Assembly (NCBI RefSeq): GCF_001644015.1
Contig: NZ_LUUI01000150.1
Coordinates: 1 to 64,000, forward strand
Direction of reading: 5' to 3'
Source of the DNA: Methylomonas lenta
Lineage (GTDB): Bacteria > Pseudomonadota > Gammaproteobacteria > Methylococcales > Methylomonadaceae
Length of the DNA: 64,000 nt
Under the pieces are notes generated by a model that was given only the letters and a program-made list of their open reading frames with translations, was not told the DNA's origin and made no database searches. Below, piece after piece: positions 43,386 to 51,700 of this stretch (its first letter is position 1; each line of letters begins with the position of its first letter). Both the position numbers and the translations under genes were made by a program.

Positions 43386-43470
43386 GGTAAATAACCTCTT
43401 TCAAACTGGCCTTGGCGGAATGCCCGGCCCTATATGGAATTGAGTTAAACCACCTCGAAACCATGGTGTT

Positions 43471-43499
43471 ATTATCCCTGCTTATGTCCTTAATGTCAA
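43471..43499 (-). promoter_or_regulatory. Promoter of the DUF932 gene (shared module, copy 2)
   Basis: Minus strand: -35 TTGACA (43494-43499), 17-bp spacer, -10 GATAAT (43471-43476). It is part of the module 43405-43530, whose counterpart is 40339-40466. The -35, -10 and CACC..GGTG dyad are preserved, while the spacer differs by several bases. Confidence 0.75.
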
Positions 43500-43554
43500 G
43501 CTATTTACCTGACATTTAAATATATTTTTCAATAAGTTAAGTGAAAAATACACT

Positions 43555-43897
43555 ATAAAAACCGCCAAATGGCACACCGATTGCAATCGGGATTAAGGGT
43601 TCAGGGATGCGGGAAATCAGAATAGCGCGGCGATAGCCGCACCGCTTGTTATACAAGGTAAAACAGGGCTTGCCTGAGTGTAGCATCGGTCTTAATGGGA
43701 CGAGGGCTTGCGGTGCGTACAGGTGGACAGGCTGGCCGGTGCGGTCAAGGGGTGGGTGCGGCCCGCAGCATAGCGAGGACACGGCCCCTTGACCGAATAA
43801 GCCGGGCAGTCTGGCATACTGTGCGCACACTACGCACGCCTCGTGGCATTAAGACGCCACACAGGACACACCGACCAGGTCTAAACCAACAATATCC
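43555..43897. other. GC-rich structured non-coding region
   Basis: About 340 bp, markedly more GC-rich than its neighbours and full of inverted repeats. An example is GGTCAAGGGG (43742-) against CCCCTTGACC (43786-), a long stem bracketing GCGGCCCGCAGC. Open frames through it have unusual composition. It directly precedes the second 225-bp repeat. It resembles structured intergenic regions of ICEs and plasmids near DUF932 genes; it may be an RNA gene or a single-strand origin. Confidence 0.5.
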
Positions 43898-44122
43898 TTT
43901 AGGGGTTTGAGCATGGCGATAGCCTTGCGTAGTATTAGGGATAAGCCCAGCGGCTAAGGGAGGTGTGACAGTGCGGAGTTTACGTAGCATTGGCACACGT
44001 CCCTTATTGAGTGTTGGCAAGGCGGTCTGTAAGGTTGGCAACGCTAGCGGCCAAGTCGGCACGACCGAGCGAATAGCGAGCCTGGAACGGGCGTCCGGTT
44101 TTCGCGAATAGCGAAAATGCCC
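43898..44122. repeat. 225-bp direct repeat, copy 2
   Basis: Same orientation as 41484-41708. The hairpin GGCCGC seen in copy 1 is weakened here (GGCAAC..GCGGCC), while the terminal TTTTCGC-GAATA-GCGAAAA is conserved. The two copies bracket the DUF932 module (2.2 kb between them). Confidence 0.85.
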
Positions 44123-44131
44123 AAACAAAAA

Positions 44132-44362
44132 TTAAAGCATTACGTGACAAGCGTTCCTGAATGCCTCGGGATTTTTATTCTCTCCTAACCCAAAAACAAT
44201 AAGACCTTCTTCACGCAGCCGCATAGTTAGACCAGTAAAGTCACTGTCACTTGTAATCAAACAAAACCCATCAAATTTACAAGTGTAAAGCAAATCCATT
44301 GCATCAATAATCATTGTGCTGTCGGTGTCATTCTTGCCAGTTGCAGAAATATCAATCCCGGC
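44132..44362 (-). pseudogene. C-terminal fragment of a NYN (LabA/DUF88) domain nuclease
   Basis: The frame TGKNDTDSTMIIDAMDLLYT, GFCLITSDSDFTGLTMRLRE, GLGENKNPEAFRNAC matches the second half of NYN-domain RNases, including the SDSDF acidic motif. Upstream it meets a TAA (44363-44365). The same frame continues as open but unrelated sequence to a TAG at 44525-44527, so the N-terminal half with the first catalytic Asp is missing. A second frame, 44311-44637, overlaps without matching the family. Probably a relic or a chimaera. Confidence 0.65.
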
Positions 44363-44792
44363 TTACTGGCAAGCAACGCTGTGCGCATCGTTAATTTGAG
44401 CACACGAAGGCTCGCCCCAGCGAATAGCAGGCAACACCATTGCATGGGTAATTTTCTCAGCCTTATCGTAATGTTCCCAAAAAGCTTTGGTGGCTGCGTT
44501 GTCATCGGGGTGGGTATCCACTGCCTATTTTTCCCATCCATTCTATTAAGTCTATCGATAATTTGCCGATTGGTCGGGTATAGGTGACAGCTATCCGCCT
44601 GTTGATACCATCGAGCCTCAAAATAATCTGTATTCATACGCTGGCTGCACTTAAGATCGTCCGGTCTAAGTCATAAGAGCATTTCGTTTTACCGTCTAAC
44701 AGCGTCTATTATTTTATGCTCGGGAGTAGTATTTACCCTTGATCGACCTGCTGACAAGAGGCAGCGTCCGCCTGAAAAAAAAAGCCAAAATA

Positions 44793-44810
44793 TTTTCGCG
44801 CCCGCGAAAA
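44793..44810. repeat. Dispersed 18-bp palindrome, copy 4
   Basis: An exact TTTTCGCGCCCGCGAAAA in the non-coding region 160 bp upstream of the first small HTH gene at the start of the T4SS region. Confidence 0.85.
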
Positions 44811-44969
44811 TTACCATGCTTAGGCTGTAAATAAATGTATGTCAAACCAACAACATAAAGTTAATAGGCGGCTCTAAGGTGTCTTAATTGGCGTCAACCG
44901 GGCAAAAATGGCTAAAATGCATGCAAAAAGTCGCTTGTAACGACATACTATATCTAATGCACACTAGCC

Positions 44970-45233
44970 ATGAACACCGAACAAGAACAAGAACAAGAAC
45001 GCCAGCAAAATCACAAAGAATTTCGTGACATCCTCTCCACATACAACATCACACAAGTGCAGGCCGCTGAACTAATTACCATGGAAACCGGCCAAAAAGT
45101 GGGAGCGAGAAAGGTACGCACATGGTTAGCAGACCCCGAAGTACCTTCATCAAGAAGCTGCCCGAACTGGGCGCTAACAGCATTAAAACGCATCACGGAA
45201 AATCTTACCTCGGGTAAGTCAACTAAAAATTGA
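44970..45233 (+). CDS. Small HTH-like protein, first T4SS control module
   Basis: An 87-residue protein. A Glu/Gln repeat start (EQEQEQERQQ) is followed by FRDILSTYNITQVQAAELITMETGQKVGARKVRTWL, a helix-turn-helix-like region, then DPEVPSSRSCPNWALTALKR. It is 70-80% identical to the product of 52163-52396. Each gene sits upstream of the same promoter/operator, so I infer a regulator of the transfer genes. No known family name. Confidence 0.7.
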   Translation: MNTEQEQEQERQQNHKEFRDILSTYNITQVQAAELITMETGQKVGARKVRTWLADPEVPSSRSCPNWALTALKRITENLTSGKSTKN

Positions 45234-45243
45234 CAAAAATTAT

Positions 45244-45270
45244 TTGACATAGGCTCACTGAGCCTATAAC
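45244..45270 (+). promoter_or_regulatory. T4SS promoter with 19-bp palindromic operator, copy 1
   Basis: TTGACA (45244-45249), palindrome ATAGGCTCACTGAGCCTAT (45249-45267), TATAAC (45265-45270). The palindrome fills the spacer (15 bp between boxes, shorter than usual) and overlaps the -10. Identical architecture recurs at 52430-52456. Probable operator for the paralogous HTH proteins. Confidence 0.75.
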
Positions 45271-45334
45271 ATCAAAACCAATTCAACAGTTTTCCTGGTT
45301 ATAATCCGGAAAACCTCGAGCAATGGACGATGTT

Positions 45335-45790
45335 ATGCACACACATTTCCGCGTCGCAATAATGCTACTCACCATGTCCGTAGCTACGCCGACAATCGCC
45401 CAAACGCCGGCCACTATCGTTGACAGTGCACAACAAACCGCCCGCGACACAGAAAAGCTCACCATTCTGCAGGCTGAATTGACCGAACAAAAACAGATAG
45501 CCGCCAACCTACAACAAAACCGCGCAGTCCAACTTGCCAGCGGTGACAAAACTGAACTCGATAGAACCGAGTTCAGACTGGAAGAGGTAAGCAATAATAT
45601 TGCTCAGCTACAACAGGAAATTGACCTGGTCCAAGGCAAAACCAAAGCTTTCAAAACCGTTATCGTCAAGCCCGTCTACCCGCCTAAACCGGATGATATG
45701 AAAACCGCTAAAAATGGCCAGCCCGAACCCATCTCTACCGCCGGCCCTTGGTGGGACTTGTATAACAGACACAGTGCTGCCGCAAAATGA
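45335..45790 (+). CDS. Exported coiled-coil protein of the T4SS operon
   Basis: About 151 residues from MHTHFRVAIMLLTMSVATPTIA (signal peptide, cleaved near AQT). The mature part is a coiled coil (TEKLTILQAELTEQKQIAANL, EVSNNIAQLQQEIDLVQGK) ending in a Pro-rich segment. It is the first gene after the operator promoter. It does not match a core VirB protein clearly; it could be a plasmid-specific periplasmic accessory. The upstream ATG at 45323 is an alternative start. Confidence 0.65.
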   Translation: MHTHFRVAIMLLTMSVATPTIAQTPATIVDSAQQTARDTEKLTILQAELTEQKQIAANLQQNRAVQLASGDKTELDRTEFRLEEVSNNIAQLQQEIDLVQGKTKAFKTVIVKPVYPPKPDDMKTAKNGQPEPISTAGPWWDLYNRHSAAAK

Positions 45791-46119
45791 GTACATTCAA
45801 CTCCGATAAAATCCGACAGGAGCCGTTGGGCCAATTCGCCACTTCACCCAATGACATCACACACAACCGCACCAATACACTTGAGAAGCACCAAAAACAA
45901 CTCACAAAATTGCACCGCAAACTGGCGAAAATGCAAAAAGGTAGCAATCGCTATATCAAACAAGAAACCAGAATTACCAAGCTTCATAAACGCATGATCA
46001 ACATCATAAAATCCTGCGGACACACTAATGCAGAAGACAAAAAAATCCAGGCTCTTTTTGCCTGCGTTGCCTGCGACCACCACGAAAACGCGAAACCAAC
46101 GCAGCCAAAAATATCTTGA
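45787..46119 (+). CDS. Truncated TnpB-like protein embedded in the T4SS operon
   Basis: A 110-residue protein overlapping the previous stop by 4 bp (ATGA), so translated as part of the operon. Residues 33-72 (EKHQKQLTKLHRKLAKMQKG, then SNRYIKQETRITKLHKRM) resemble the basic helical region of IS605/IS607-type TnpB. Residues about 77-105 (SCGHTNAEDKKIQALFACVACDHHENA) match the TnpB zinc ribbon. The intervening RuvC nuclease part and catalytic acids are absent, and the first Cys of the zinc ribbon is lost. It is either a decayed insert kept in frame or a small domesticated nucleic-acid-binding protein. Confidence 0.65.
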   Translation: MSTFNSDKIRQEPLGQFATSPNDITHNRTNTLEKHQKQLTKLHRKLAKMQKGSNRYIKQETRITKLHKRMINIIKSCGHTNAEDKKIQALFACVACDHHENAKPTQPKIS

Positions 46120-46288
46120 TTAAAGGTGTTTTAAATACGGCGATATAGGCCGAAATTTACGGACGGGGAGATATCGGCTCTGTTTTATGAAAGTAAAACA
46201 ACCAGTATTGTTGAAACGTCAAGGTATTTACTAGGGTAGCAAAAAGCCCGATGTTCCCCGTGCCTAAGCGGGAAACAAACCGTTTAGA

Positions 46289-46306
46289 TTTTCGCGTCCG
46301 CGAAAA
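46289..46306. repeat. Dispersed palindrome, copy 5 (variant centre)
   Basis: TTTTCGCGTCCGCGAAAA: the centre is TC instead of CC, and the dyad extends to AGATTTTCGCG / CGCGAAAATCT (11 bp each side). It lies 47 bp upstream of the virB2 start. Confidence 0.85.
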
Positions 46307-46352
46307 TCTACGGCGATTAACACCCACCCCCAAAAACACGGAGAAATACCGG

Positions 46353-46646
46353 ATGAATAAAACAACTCGTAAATTCCTTCAACAAGCCCTTATCGCTGTA
46401 CTCTGTTTGAGTGTAGAGCAAGCCACCTATGCCGCAGGTCCATTCACTACTGGAGCTAGCGCACTCTCAACCGACTTACTCGCCGTCCTAACACCCGTTG
46501 CCGTTATTGCGGTTATGGTTCTCGGCGCATTGGCATGGTTCGGTCGAATATCGTGGATGTTAGCCGTCAGCGCCATGATCGGCATCGTTCTCGTATTTGG
46601 ATCACAACAGGTTGTGACCTGGGTACGCGGACTGTTCGGAGTTTGA
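46353..46646 (+). CDS. virB2: VirB2-like major pilin
   Basis: A 97-residue prepilin: MNKTTRKFLQQALIAVLCLSVEQATYAAGP (long signal peptide, cleavage after YAA), then two hydrophobic helices (LLAVLTPVAVIAVMVLGALAW and WMLAVSAMIGIVLVFGS) separated by FGRIS. This is the VirB2/TrbC layout. GGAG precedes the ATG at 46353. The open frame extends upstream to 46251 but only through the palindrome and non-coding sequence. Confidence 0.85.
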   Translation: MNKTTRKFLQQALIAVLCLSVEQATYAAGPFTTGASALSTDLLAVLTPVAVIAVMVLGALAWFGRISWMLAVSAMIGIVLVFGSQQVVTWVRGLFGV

Positions 46647-46649
46647 CTC

Positions 46650-47012
46650 ATGAACCGCAACAACGGACTGCAAGCAGACCCTTTATTTGTTGCAGCTACT
46701 CGCCCGCCCATGCGATTCGGTGTTACCACCGGGGGCATGGTGTTAGGGGCGATGGTGGTTATCGAAATGTTTTTAATGACTCGAAACCTGCTTTGGCTAC
46801 TGGCCTACATACCTATACACGGTGTACTGGCCTTGCTGTTAATGCACGAATGCCGTTTTTTCGATCTTCTAACATTATGGGCCAGAACCAAAGGGCTGAA
46901 CTGGACAAAAGGCAACATCAAACAATGGAAAGCCAGCAGTTACACCACGAACCGCTACAACTTACCCGATTCGAAAGGGCGACGCAAACTACCGCCCCAC
47001 TATTCACCCTAA
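46650..47012 (+). CDS. virB3: VirB3-like inner-membrane T4SS component
   Basis: A 120-residue protein. DPLFVAATRPPMRFGVTTGG is the VirB3 signature, followed by two membrane helices (about 28-75) and a polar tail. It follows virB2 by 3 bp and precedes virB4, the canonical order. Confidence 0.88.
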   Translation: MNRNNGLQADPLFVAATRPPMRFGVTTGGMVLGAMVVIEMFLMTRNLLWLLAYIPIHGVLALLLMHECRFFDLLTLWARTKGLNWTKGNIKQWKASSYTTNRYNLPDSKGRRKLPPHYSP

Positions 47013-47028
47013 CCGCAAAGAGAATGCT

Positions 47029-49557
47029 ATGTCGGCCATACCAGCATTAAAAAACCACAAAGCTCTAATGAGGGAAGAGGCCGCCGCCTTGCACATTCCC
47101 TACACCATCCACATTAACGAACACGTCGTCAAAACCCACAACGGCTACGTCATGGCTTTCAAACTAGCCGGTATAGGTTTTGAAAACGCCGACGATGAAC
47201 AGCTTAACAACTGGCACGAAAGGTTAAACGTTTTTTACCGCAACCTCGCCAAACCCAACATATCCATTTGGCAAACCGTGGTACGTCACCGCGAAAACAC
47301 CTACCCCGAAGGTCAATTTGAACCCGGTTTTGCCCATGATCTCAACGAAAAATATCGTCAGCGTATCGCCAAAGAAACCCTGATGGTCAACGATATTTAC
47401 ATAGCGATAGTCTATAGGCCGCAACCTGGCCAGATAGGCCAGTCGGCCATGAGTTTCCTCAATCGCATTAATAAAGAAGTCGTACGCCAAGAGCAAGAGG
47501 AAGCGTTAGATGAAATGATGAAACTGCAACAACACGTCATGGCTGCGCTCAATCGATACGATCCAGAACCGTTGGGAATTTACCAAAAAGGGCAACACTA
47601 TTATTCAACCCTTATGGAATACTTTGGTTTGCTCATTAATGGCGAATGGCAACGCATTGCGCTACCACGATCCCCCCTTAACGAAGTGTTGGCAACTTCA
47701 CGACTATCATTCGGCACGGAGGCAATAGAGTACCGTACAGCCACGGAAACCCGTGTCGCCGCCGTATTGGGCGTTAAGGAGTATCCGACGCCTACCATCG
47801 TCGGTATGTTTAATGGCCTACTCAAAGCACCATTTAGTTTTGTACTGACGCAAAGCTATACCTTCATCACCAAAACCGCCGCTCAAGCGCTATTGGTCAA
47901 TCAATATAACCGAATGGTGAATATCGGTGATTTAGCCCGCACCCAAACCGCAGACCTTGAAACTGCGATTGATCAAATCTCTGGCAATGAAATAGTAATG
48001 GGAGACCATCATTTTTCGTTGCTTATCCAAGGCGAACCCTTCGAAGGTGTTAAGGAAGCCGAAAACCAGCCTCGGCTACGCGAACTCAACACAAACATCG
48101 CCTGGGCCAAAACCGTTCTGGGCGATACCGGAATGACCGTAGCCAGAGAAGACCTTGCCATAGAAGCCGCATTTTGGGCGCAACTCCCTGGTAATTTTAC
48201 TTACAGACCCCGATTATCGCCGATCACTAGCCGCAACCTTGCAGCTATGGCCCCTTACCATAACTACCCTGTGGGCCGAGCCACTGGCAACCATTGGGGA
48301 GACGCCATGGTCGTACTGATCAGCAACGCCAAAAGTAACTACTATTTTTCACTCCACGCCAGCGATCCCAAAGACCCAACCGGCGGCAGCAAAAAAGACG
48401 TAGCGCATACTTATTTGTGCGGCCCGACAGGCTCAGGTAAAACCGTTTTATTTGGTTTCATGGTTACCATGCTCCGGAAGCAAAACGTCACACAAGCCAT
48501 TTTTGATAACGATTATGGCCTTGAAATACTGATCCGCGCATTAGGCGGTCGTTACCTAACCATCCAAAACAAACAGCCGACAGGGTTTAACCCCTTGCAA
48601 CTCGAACCAACTACTAATAACGTCGAGTTTATGAGGCTATGGCTGCAACGGTTAGCCTACAGGGCAGACAAACCGCTGACTGAACGCGAACTTAAAAACC
48701 TCAGACAAGCATTGGATGGCACACTGGTTCTCGAACACAAATACCGTCGCTTATCACGGCTTATCGAATTTCTTGACGTTCGAGACCCCGAAGGTTTGTT
48801 TGCGCGTCTGAGCAAATGGGCGGAAAGCACAGCCGGCGAATACGCATGGGTATTTGATAACGAAACCGATTCCATCACCGACCTAATGGGACAAACCGCC
48901 ACTATCGGCTTTGATAGTACCGACTTCTTGAAAAACCCCGTTACCTGCGCCCCGATAACCATGTACCTGTTTCATCTGGTTCAAACGCTCATGGACGGTC
49001 GCCGAATGCTGTGCTGGATGGACGAATTTTCACGATCAATCACGGACAGCGCCTTTCAGGAATTTGCGAAGGACGGCCTCGAACGCGCCCGCAAAAAAAA
49101 CGCCGGCTTCATCTTTGTAACCCAAAGCCCAAGCTCTGTACTGCAAAGCCCTATCGCCCGCACTATCGTTGAACAAACCGCTACTCAAATATTCATGCCA
49201 AACGAGAAAGCGCGGGAAGAGGATTACATTGATGGGTTTGGATTGAGCGAACGCGAATATTTGTTGCTCAAGCAAGAAATCGAACCGGGCAGCCGTCAGT
49301 TTCTAATTAAGCAAGGTCACGCCAGCGTAGTATGCGAGTTAGACTTAAAAGGCTTCGATTTCGAGCTTGACGTTATATCTGGACGGGTGCAGAACATCGG
49401 CATCGTCCGCAAACTCATTGCCGAATTCGGCGAAGAACCTACCGTATGGCTCCCACTCTACAAACAACACCTAGATAATATTAAGGCCGAAAAATCTGCA
49501 ATACACCACTACACCGAAACTCAAACCACCGGAGTTGAATATGAAGCCGTCTCATAA
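47029..49557 (+). CDS. virB4: VirB4-like T4SS ATPase
   Basis: An 842-residue ATPase energising pilus assembly and substrate transfer. The N-terminal CagE/VirB4 domain (about 30-420) is followed by Walker A CGPTGSGKTVLFG (residues 464-476), Walker B around MLCWMDEFSRSI (about 662), and a C-terminal helicase-like region with FIFVTQSPSSVL. Full length for the family. It overlaps virB5 by 17 bp. Confidence 0.95.
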   Translation: MSAIPALKNHKALMREEAAALHIPYTIHINEHVVKTHNGYVMAFKLAGIGFENADDEQLNNWHERLNVFYRNLAKPNISIWQTVVRHRENTYPEGQFEPGFAHDLNEKYRQRIAKETLMVNDIYIAIVYRPQPGQIGQSAMSFLNRINKEVVRQEQEEALDEMMKLQQHVMAALNRYDPEPLGIYQKGQHYYSTLMEYFGLLINGEWQRIALPRSPLNEVLATSRLSFGTEAIEYRTATETRVAAVLGVKEYPTPTIVGMFNGLLKAPFSFVLTQSYTFITKTAAQALLVNQYNRMVNIGDLARTQTADLETAIDQISGNEIVMGDHHFSLLIQGEPFEGVKEAENQPRLRELNTNIAWAKTVLGDTGMTVAREDLAIEAAFWAQLPGNFTYRPRLSPITSRNLAAMAPYHNYPVGRATGNHWGDAMVVLISNAKSNYYFSLHASDPKDPTGGSKKDVAHTYLCGPTGSGKTVLFGFMVTMLRKQNVTQAIFDNDYGLEILIRALGGRYLTIQNKQPTGFNPLQLEPTTNNVEFMRLWLQRLAYRADKPLTERELKNLRQALDGTLVLEHKYRRLSRLIEFLDVRDPEGLFARLSKWAESTAGEYAWVFDNETDSITDLMGQTATIGFDSTDFLKNPVTCAPITMYLFHLVQTLMDGRRMLCWMDEFSRSITDSAFQEFAKDGLERARKKNAGFIFVTQSPSSVLQSPIARTIVEQTATQIFMPNEKAREEDYIDGFGLSEREYLLLKQEIEPGSRQFLIKQGHASVVCELDLKGFDFELDVISGRVQNIGIVRKLIAEFGEEPTVWLPLYKQHLDNIKAEKSAIHHYTETQTTGVEYEAVS

Positions 49558-50314
49558 AACCCGTATAGCCGCCGCTTTAACCCTGGTGTTATTCGGCAAT
49601 AACGCATTTCCCATCGACATTGTGAACGATCCCGCGCACATGGCCGAAACCATAGCCGGGTTTATGGAAGAACACGCCGACGCGATTGAGCAACTAACCA
49701 CGCTTACGAATCAGCTTCAACAACTGCAACAGACCTATCAAATGGTCACATCGACCTATAACGGCATGACTGGCAACCGGGGATTTGGCGCTGTGCAACC
49801 CATCACCAACGCAGCCCGTAACTATCTGCCGCAAGGTAGTCAGGATTTAGTTGATGTTATCGACGGGGCCAGCGTCACCTATAACACCATGAGTGGACAG
49901 GTGCAAAACTTCACCAACCAAAACGCGATTCTCTCCCCGGAAGCAATCGCCAATCTCAACATGAACGCAAATCAGCTGAAACTGTTCACCCAGCGCCGCA
50001 AAAATAACGCCGCCATACAAGCTACCGCGACACAAAGCATGGACGCCGCTAGCCAGCGATTTAGCTATATCCAGCAATTGATGGATAAGGTTAATCAAAC
50101 CCAAGACCCCAAAGGCATTGCTGAAGTGAACGCACGGATAGCCGGCGAACAGGCCATGTTGCAGAACGATCAAATCAAAATGCAACAACTGTACGCCAGC
50201 TTGCAAAACCAGGAACAGGTGAACCAGCAGCAGTTACGCGAGTTAGCGGTTCAGCAAGTCGGCAGTACAAGTACGTTGGTTCAACCCAACTATTCCGTTG
50301 TGAACAACCACTAA
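49541..50314 (+). CDS. virB5: VirB5-like minor pilin
   Basis: A 257-residue protein starting MKPSHKTRIAAALTLVLFGN (ATG at 49541, GGAG six bases upstream). A signal peptide is followed by DIVNDPAHMAETI and helical Gln-rich regions (QLQQLQQTYQMVTSTYNG), the VirB5/TrwJ pattern of a pilus-tip adhesin. An alternative TTG start lies two codons upstream. Confidence 0.88.
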   Translation: MKPSHKTRIAAALTLVLFGNNAFPIDIVNDPAHMAETIAGFMEEHADAIEQLTTLTNQLQQLQQTYQMVTSTYNGMTGNRGFGAVQPITNAARNYLPQGSQDLVDVIDGASVTYNTMSGQVQNFTNQNAILSPEAIANLNMNANQLKLFTQRRKNNAAIQATATQSMDAASQRFSYIQQLMDKVNQTQDPKGIAEVNARIAGEQAMLQNDQIKMQQLYASLQNQEQVNQQQLRELAVQQVGSTSTLVQPNYSVVNNH

Positions 50315-50330
50315 AAAAAAGGGGGGGGGC

Positions 50331-50621
50331 ATGAACACAAAATTAATGTTAATTTCCGTTATAACTCTAACAGCCGCCGCCTCGGCGGTTGGCACCTATT
50401 ACCTCACCAGTAACGGCCAACTCGGTAATTCTTCGGTGGCGACAGCCGCGAACTCACAAAACGACACTAACCCGGCGCAAGTCGTCGTGAATCAAGACCC
50501 GGAAAAGCCGCTAACCATCATTGTTAAAACAGAGATAGCGGAAAAACCGCATAAACCATCGAATATTGGCCATATCCGTGATTTAAAACAACCGCATTAC
50601 GAAGTGATGCCCTCCCAGTAA
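50331..50621 (+). CDS. Small exported protein between virB5 and virB6
   Basis: A 96-residue protein with an N-terminal hydrophobic anchor (residues 4-25, LMLISVITLTAAASAVGTYY) and a polar remainder with ANSQNDTNPAQVVVN. No lipobox, so it is not a typical Eex lipoprotein, but entry-exclusion genes often sit in this position. Its Shine-Dalgarno is an unusual A8G9 homopolymer tract directly before the ATG. Function inferred only from location. Confidence 0.6.
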   Translation: MNTKLMLISVITLTAAASAVGTYYLTSNGQLGNSSVATAANSQNDTNPAQVVVNQDPEKPLTIIVKTEIAEKPHKPSNIGHIRDLKQPHYEVMPSQ

Positions 50622-50639
50622 ATCAATAGAGAGAGTGTG

Positions 50640-51653
50640 ATGGGATTTTTTATAACTTTTTGGGATTTTCTCCAAACCAATGTATTGAACATGGTTTCGA
50701 CCATCACCAGCGATATTGCGGCCAGCCTGCAACCTGCCGCCGTCACTTTTGCAACGATGTACGTCATGTTATGGGGATATTTGCATTTTCGTGGGGCAAT
50801 TGAAGAGCCGATTATGGACGGCGCCAAACGTATCATTCAGTTGGCGGCAATTTTGGGTGTTGCCCTAAGTTTATGGGAATACAACTCTGTTCTGGTCGAT
50901 TTTTTTATCGCTACCCCAGAGTCATTGAGTGATGCCATTTTAGGCGGCAATGCAGCTATTAACGTTGTTGATACCGTATGGGTACAAGGGGCCACGGTAG
51001 CTGAATCGCTTATAAGCCAAGGGGGTATAGTCGATGGCAATTTTGGTTTTTATCTAGCCGGGTTCGCGGTTTATCTGTTCGTTGGAGTTATCTGCGTCTG
51101 GATGGCTTATTTATATTGCCTGTCATTAGTGGCGGTCGGTTTATTGTTAGCAATCGGCCCGTTGTTCATTCTGGGATTGATGTTTGAGACAACCAAGCGG
51201 TTTTTCGAGAGTTGGGTCGCGCAACTGTCCAATTATTCGTTAATCATTGTATTGGCGTCGGTAGCCTCAAAACTACTATTGAACATGCTAGAACAATACG
51301 CCCAATCCGCCGCCGCAAAAGGAGCTGGAATACAGATTGCGGAAGGCATCCAGCTCTGTCTCGCCAGCGGTTTCATCCTGTTAATCATGCGGCAAGTTCC
51401 AAGCATCGCCGCCGGCCTAGCAAGTGGTGTTGCCATCAGTACGTTTAATAGCCTGAGCCGATTGCTAAAAGGGGCGGGCGGCGGCACAGGCCGCACGTTG
51501 TACCAATTCGGTCGTGGTGTAGCAGATGGTCGAGCCGGCGAAAAAACCAGTCGCTATATGCCAATCGCTCGCAACCTTGGTAATCGCTTAACCTCTCGAA
51601 CTCCCAGCGCCGCGCAAACAGGCGGCAAAATCGCCCGAAGCAATGTATTTTAA
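50640..51653 (+). CDS. virB6: VirB6-like polytopic T4SS protein
   Basis: About 337 residues with five to seven membrane segments; the TrbL/VirB6 core is AYLYCLSLVAVGLLLAIGPLFILGLMFETTKRFFESWV. The N-terminus is periplasmic (FFITFWDFLQTNVLNM); the C-terminus is a basic, Gly/Arg-rich tail. A GTG at 50637 immediately precedes the ATG used here. Confidence 0.9.
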   Translation: MGFFITFWDFLQTNVLNMVSTITSDIAASLQPAAVTFATMYVMLWGYLHFRGAIEEPIMDGAKRIIQLAAILGVALSLWEYNSVLVDFFIATPESLSDAILGGNAAINVVDTVWVQGATVAESLISQGGIVDGNFGFYLAGFAVYLFVGVICVWMAYLYCLSLVAVGLLLAIGPLFILGLMFETTKRFFESWVAQLSNYSLIIVLASVASKLLLNMLEQYAQSAAAKGAGIQIAEGIQLCLASGFILLIMRQVPSIAAGLASGVAISTFNSLSRLLKGAGGGTGRTLYQFGRGVADGRAGEKTSRYMPIARNLGNRLTSRTPSAAQTGGKIARSNVF

Positions 51654-51664
51654 CGATGTAAACA

Positions 51665-51682
51665 TTTTCGCGCCCGCGAAAA
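51665..51682. repeat. Dispersed 18-bp palindrome, copy 6
   Basis: An exact TTTTCGCGCCCGCGAAAA, 11 bp after the virB6 stop and 18 bp before the next ATG, inside a co-oriented gene series. Confidence 0.85.
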
Positions 51683-51700
51683 ATAACCATGGAGTTACCA

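Noticed and set aside
43537..44128. Two minus-strand ORFs (97 and 127 codons) over the structured region and repeat copy 2
   Set aside because: They are Arg/Pro/Cys-rich, explained by GC-rich inverted repeats; the part shared with repeat copy 1 reflects DNA repeat identity and not protein conservation.
46251..46352. In-frame N-terminal extension of virB2
   Set aside because: It passes through the palindrome at 46289 and lacks a start signal; the ATG at 46353 has GGAG and a proper pilin signal peptide.
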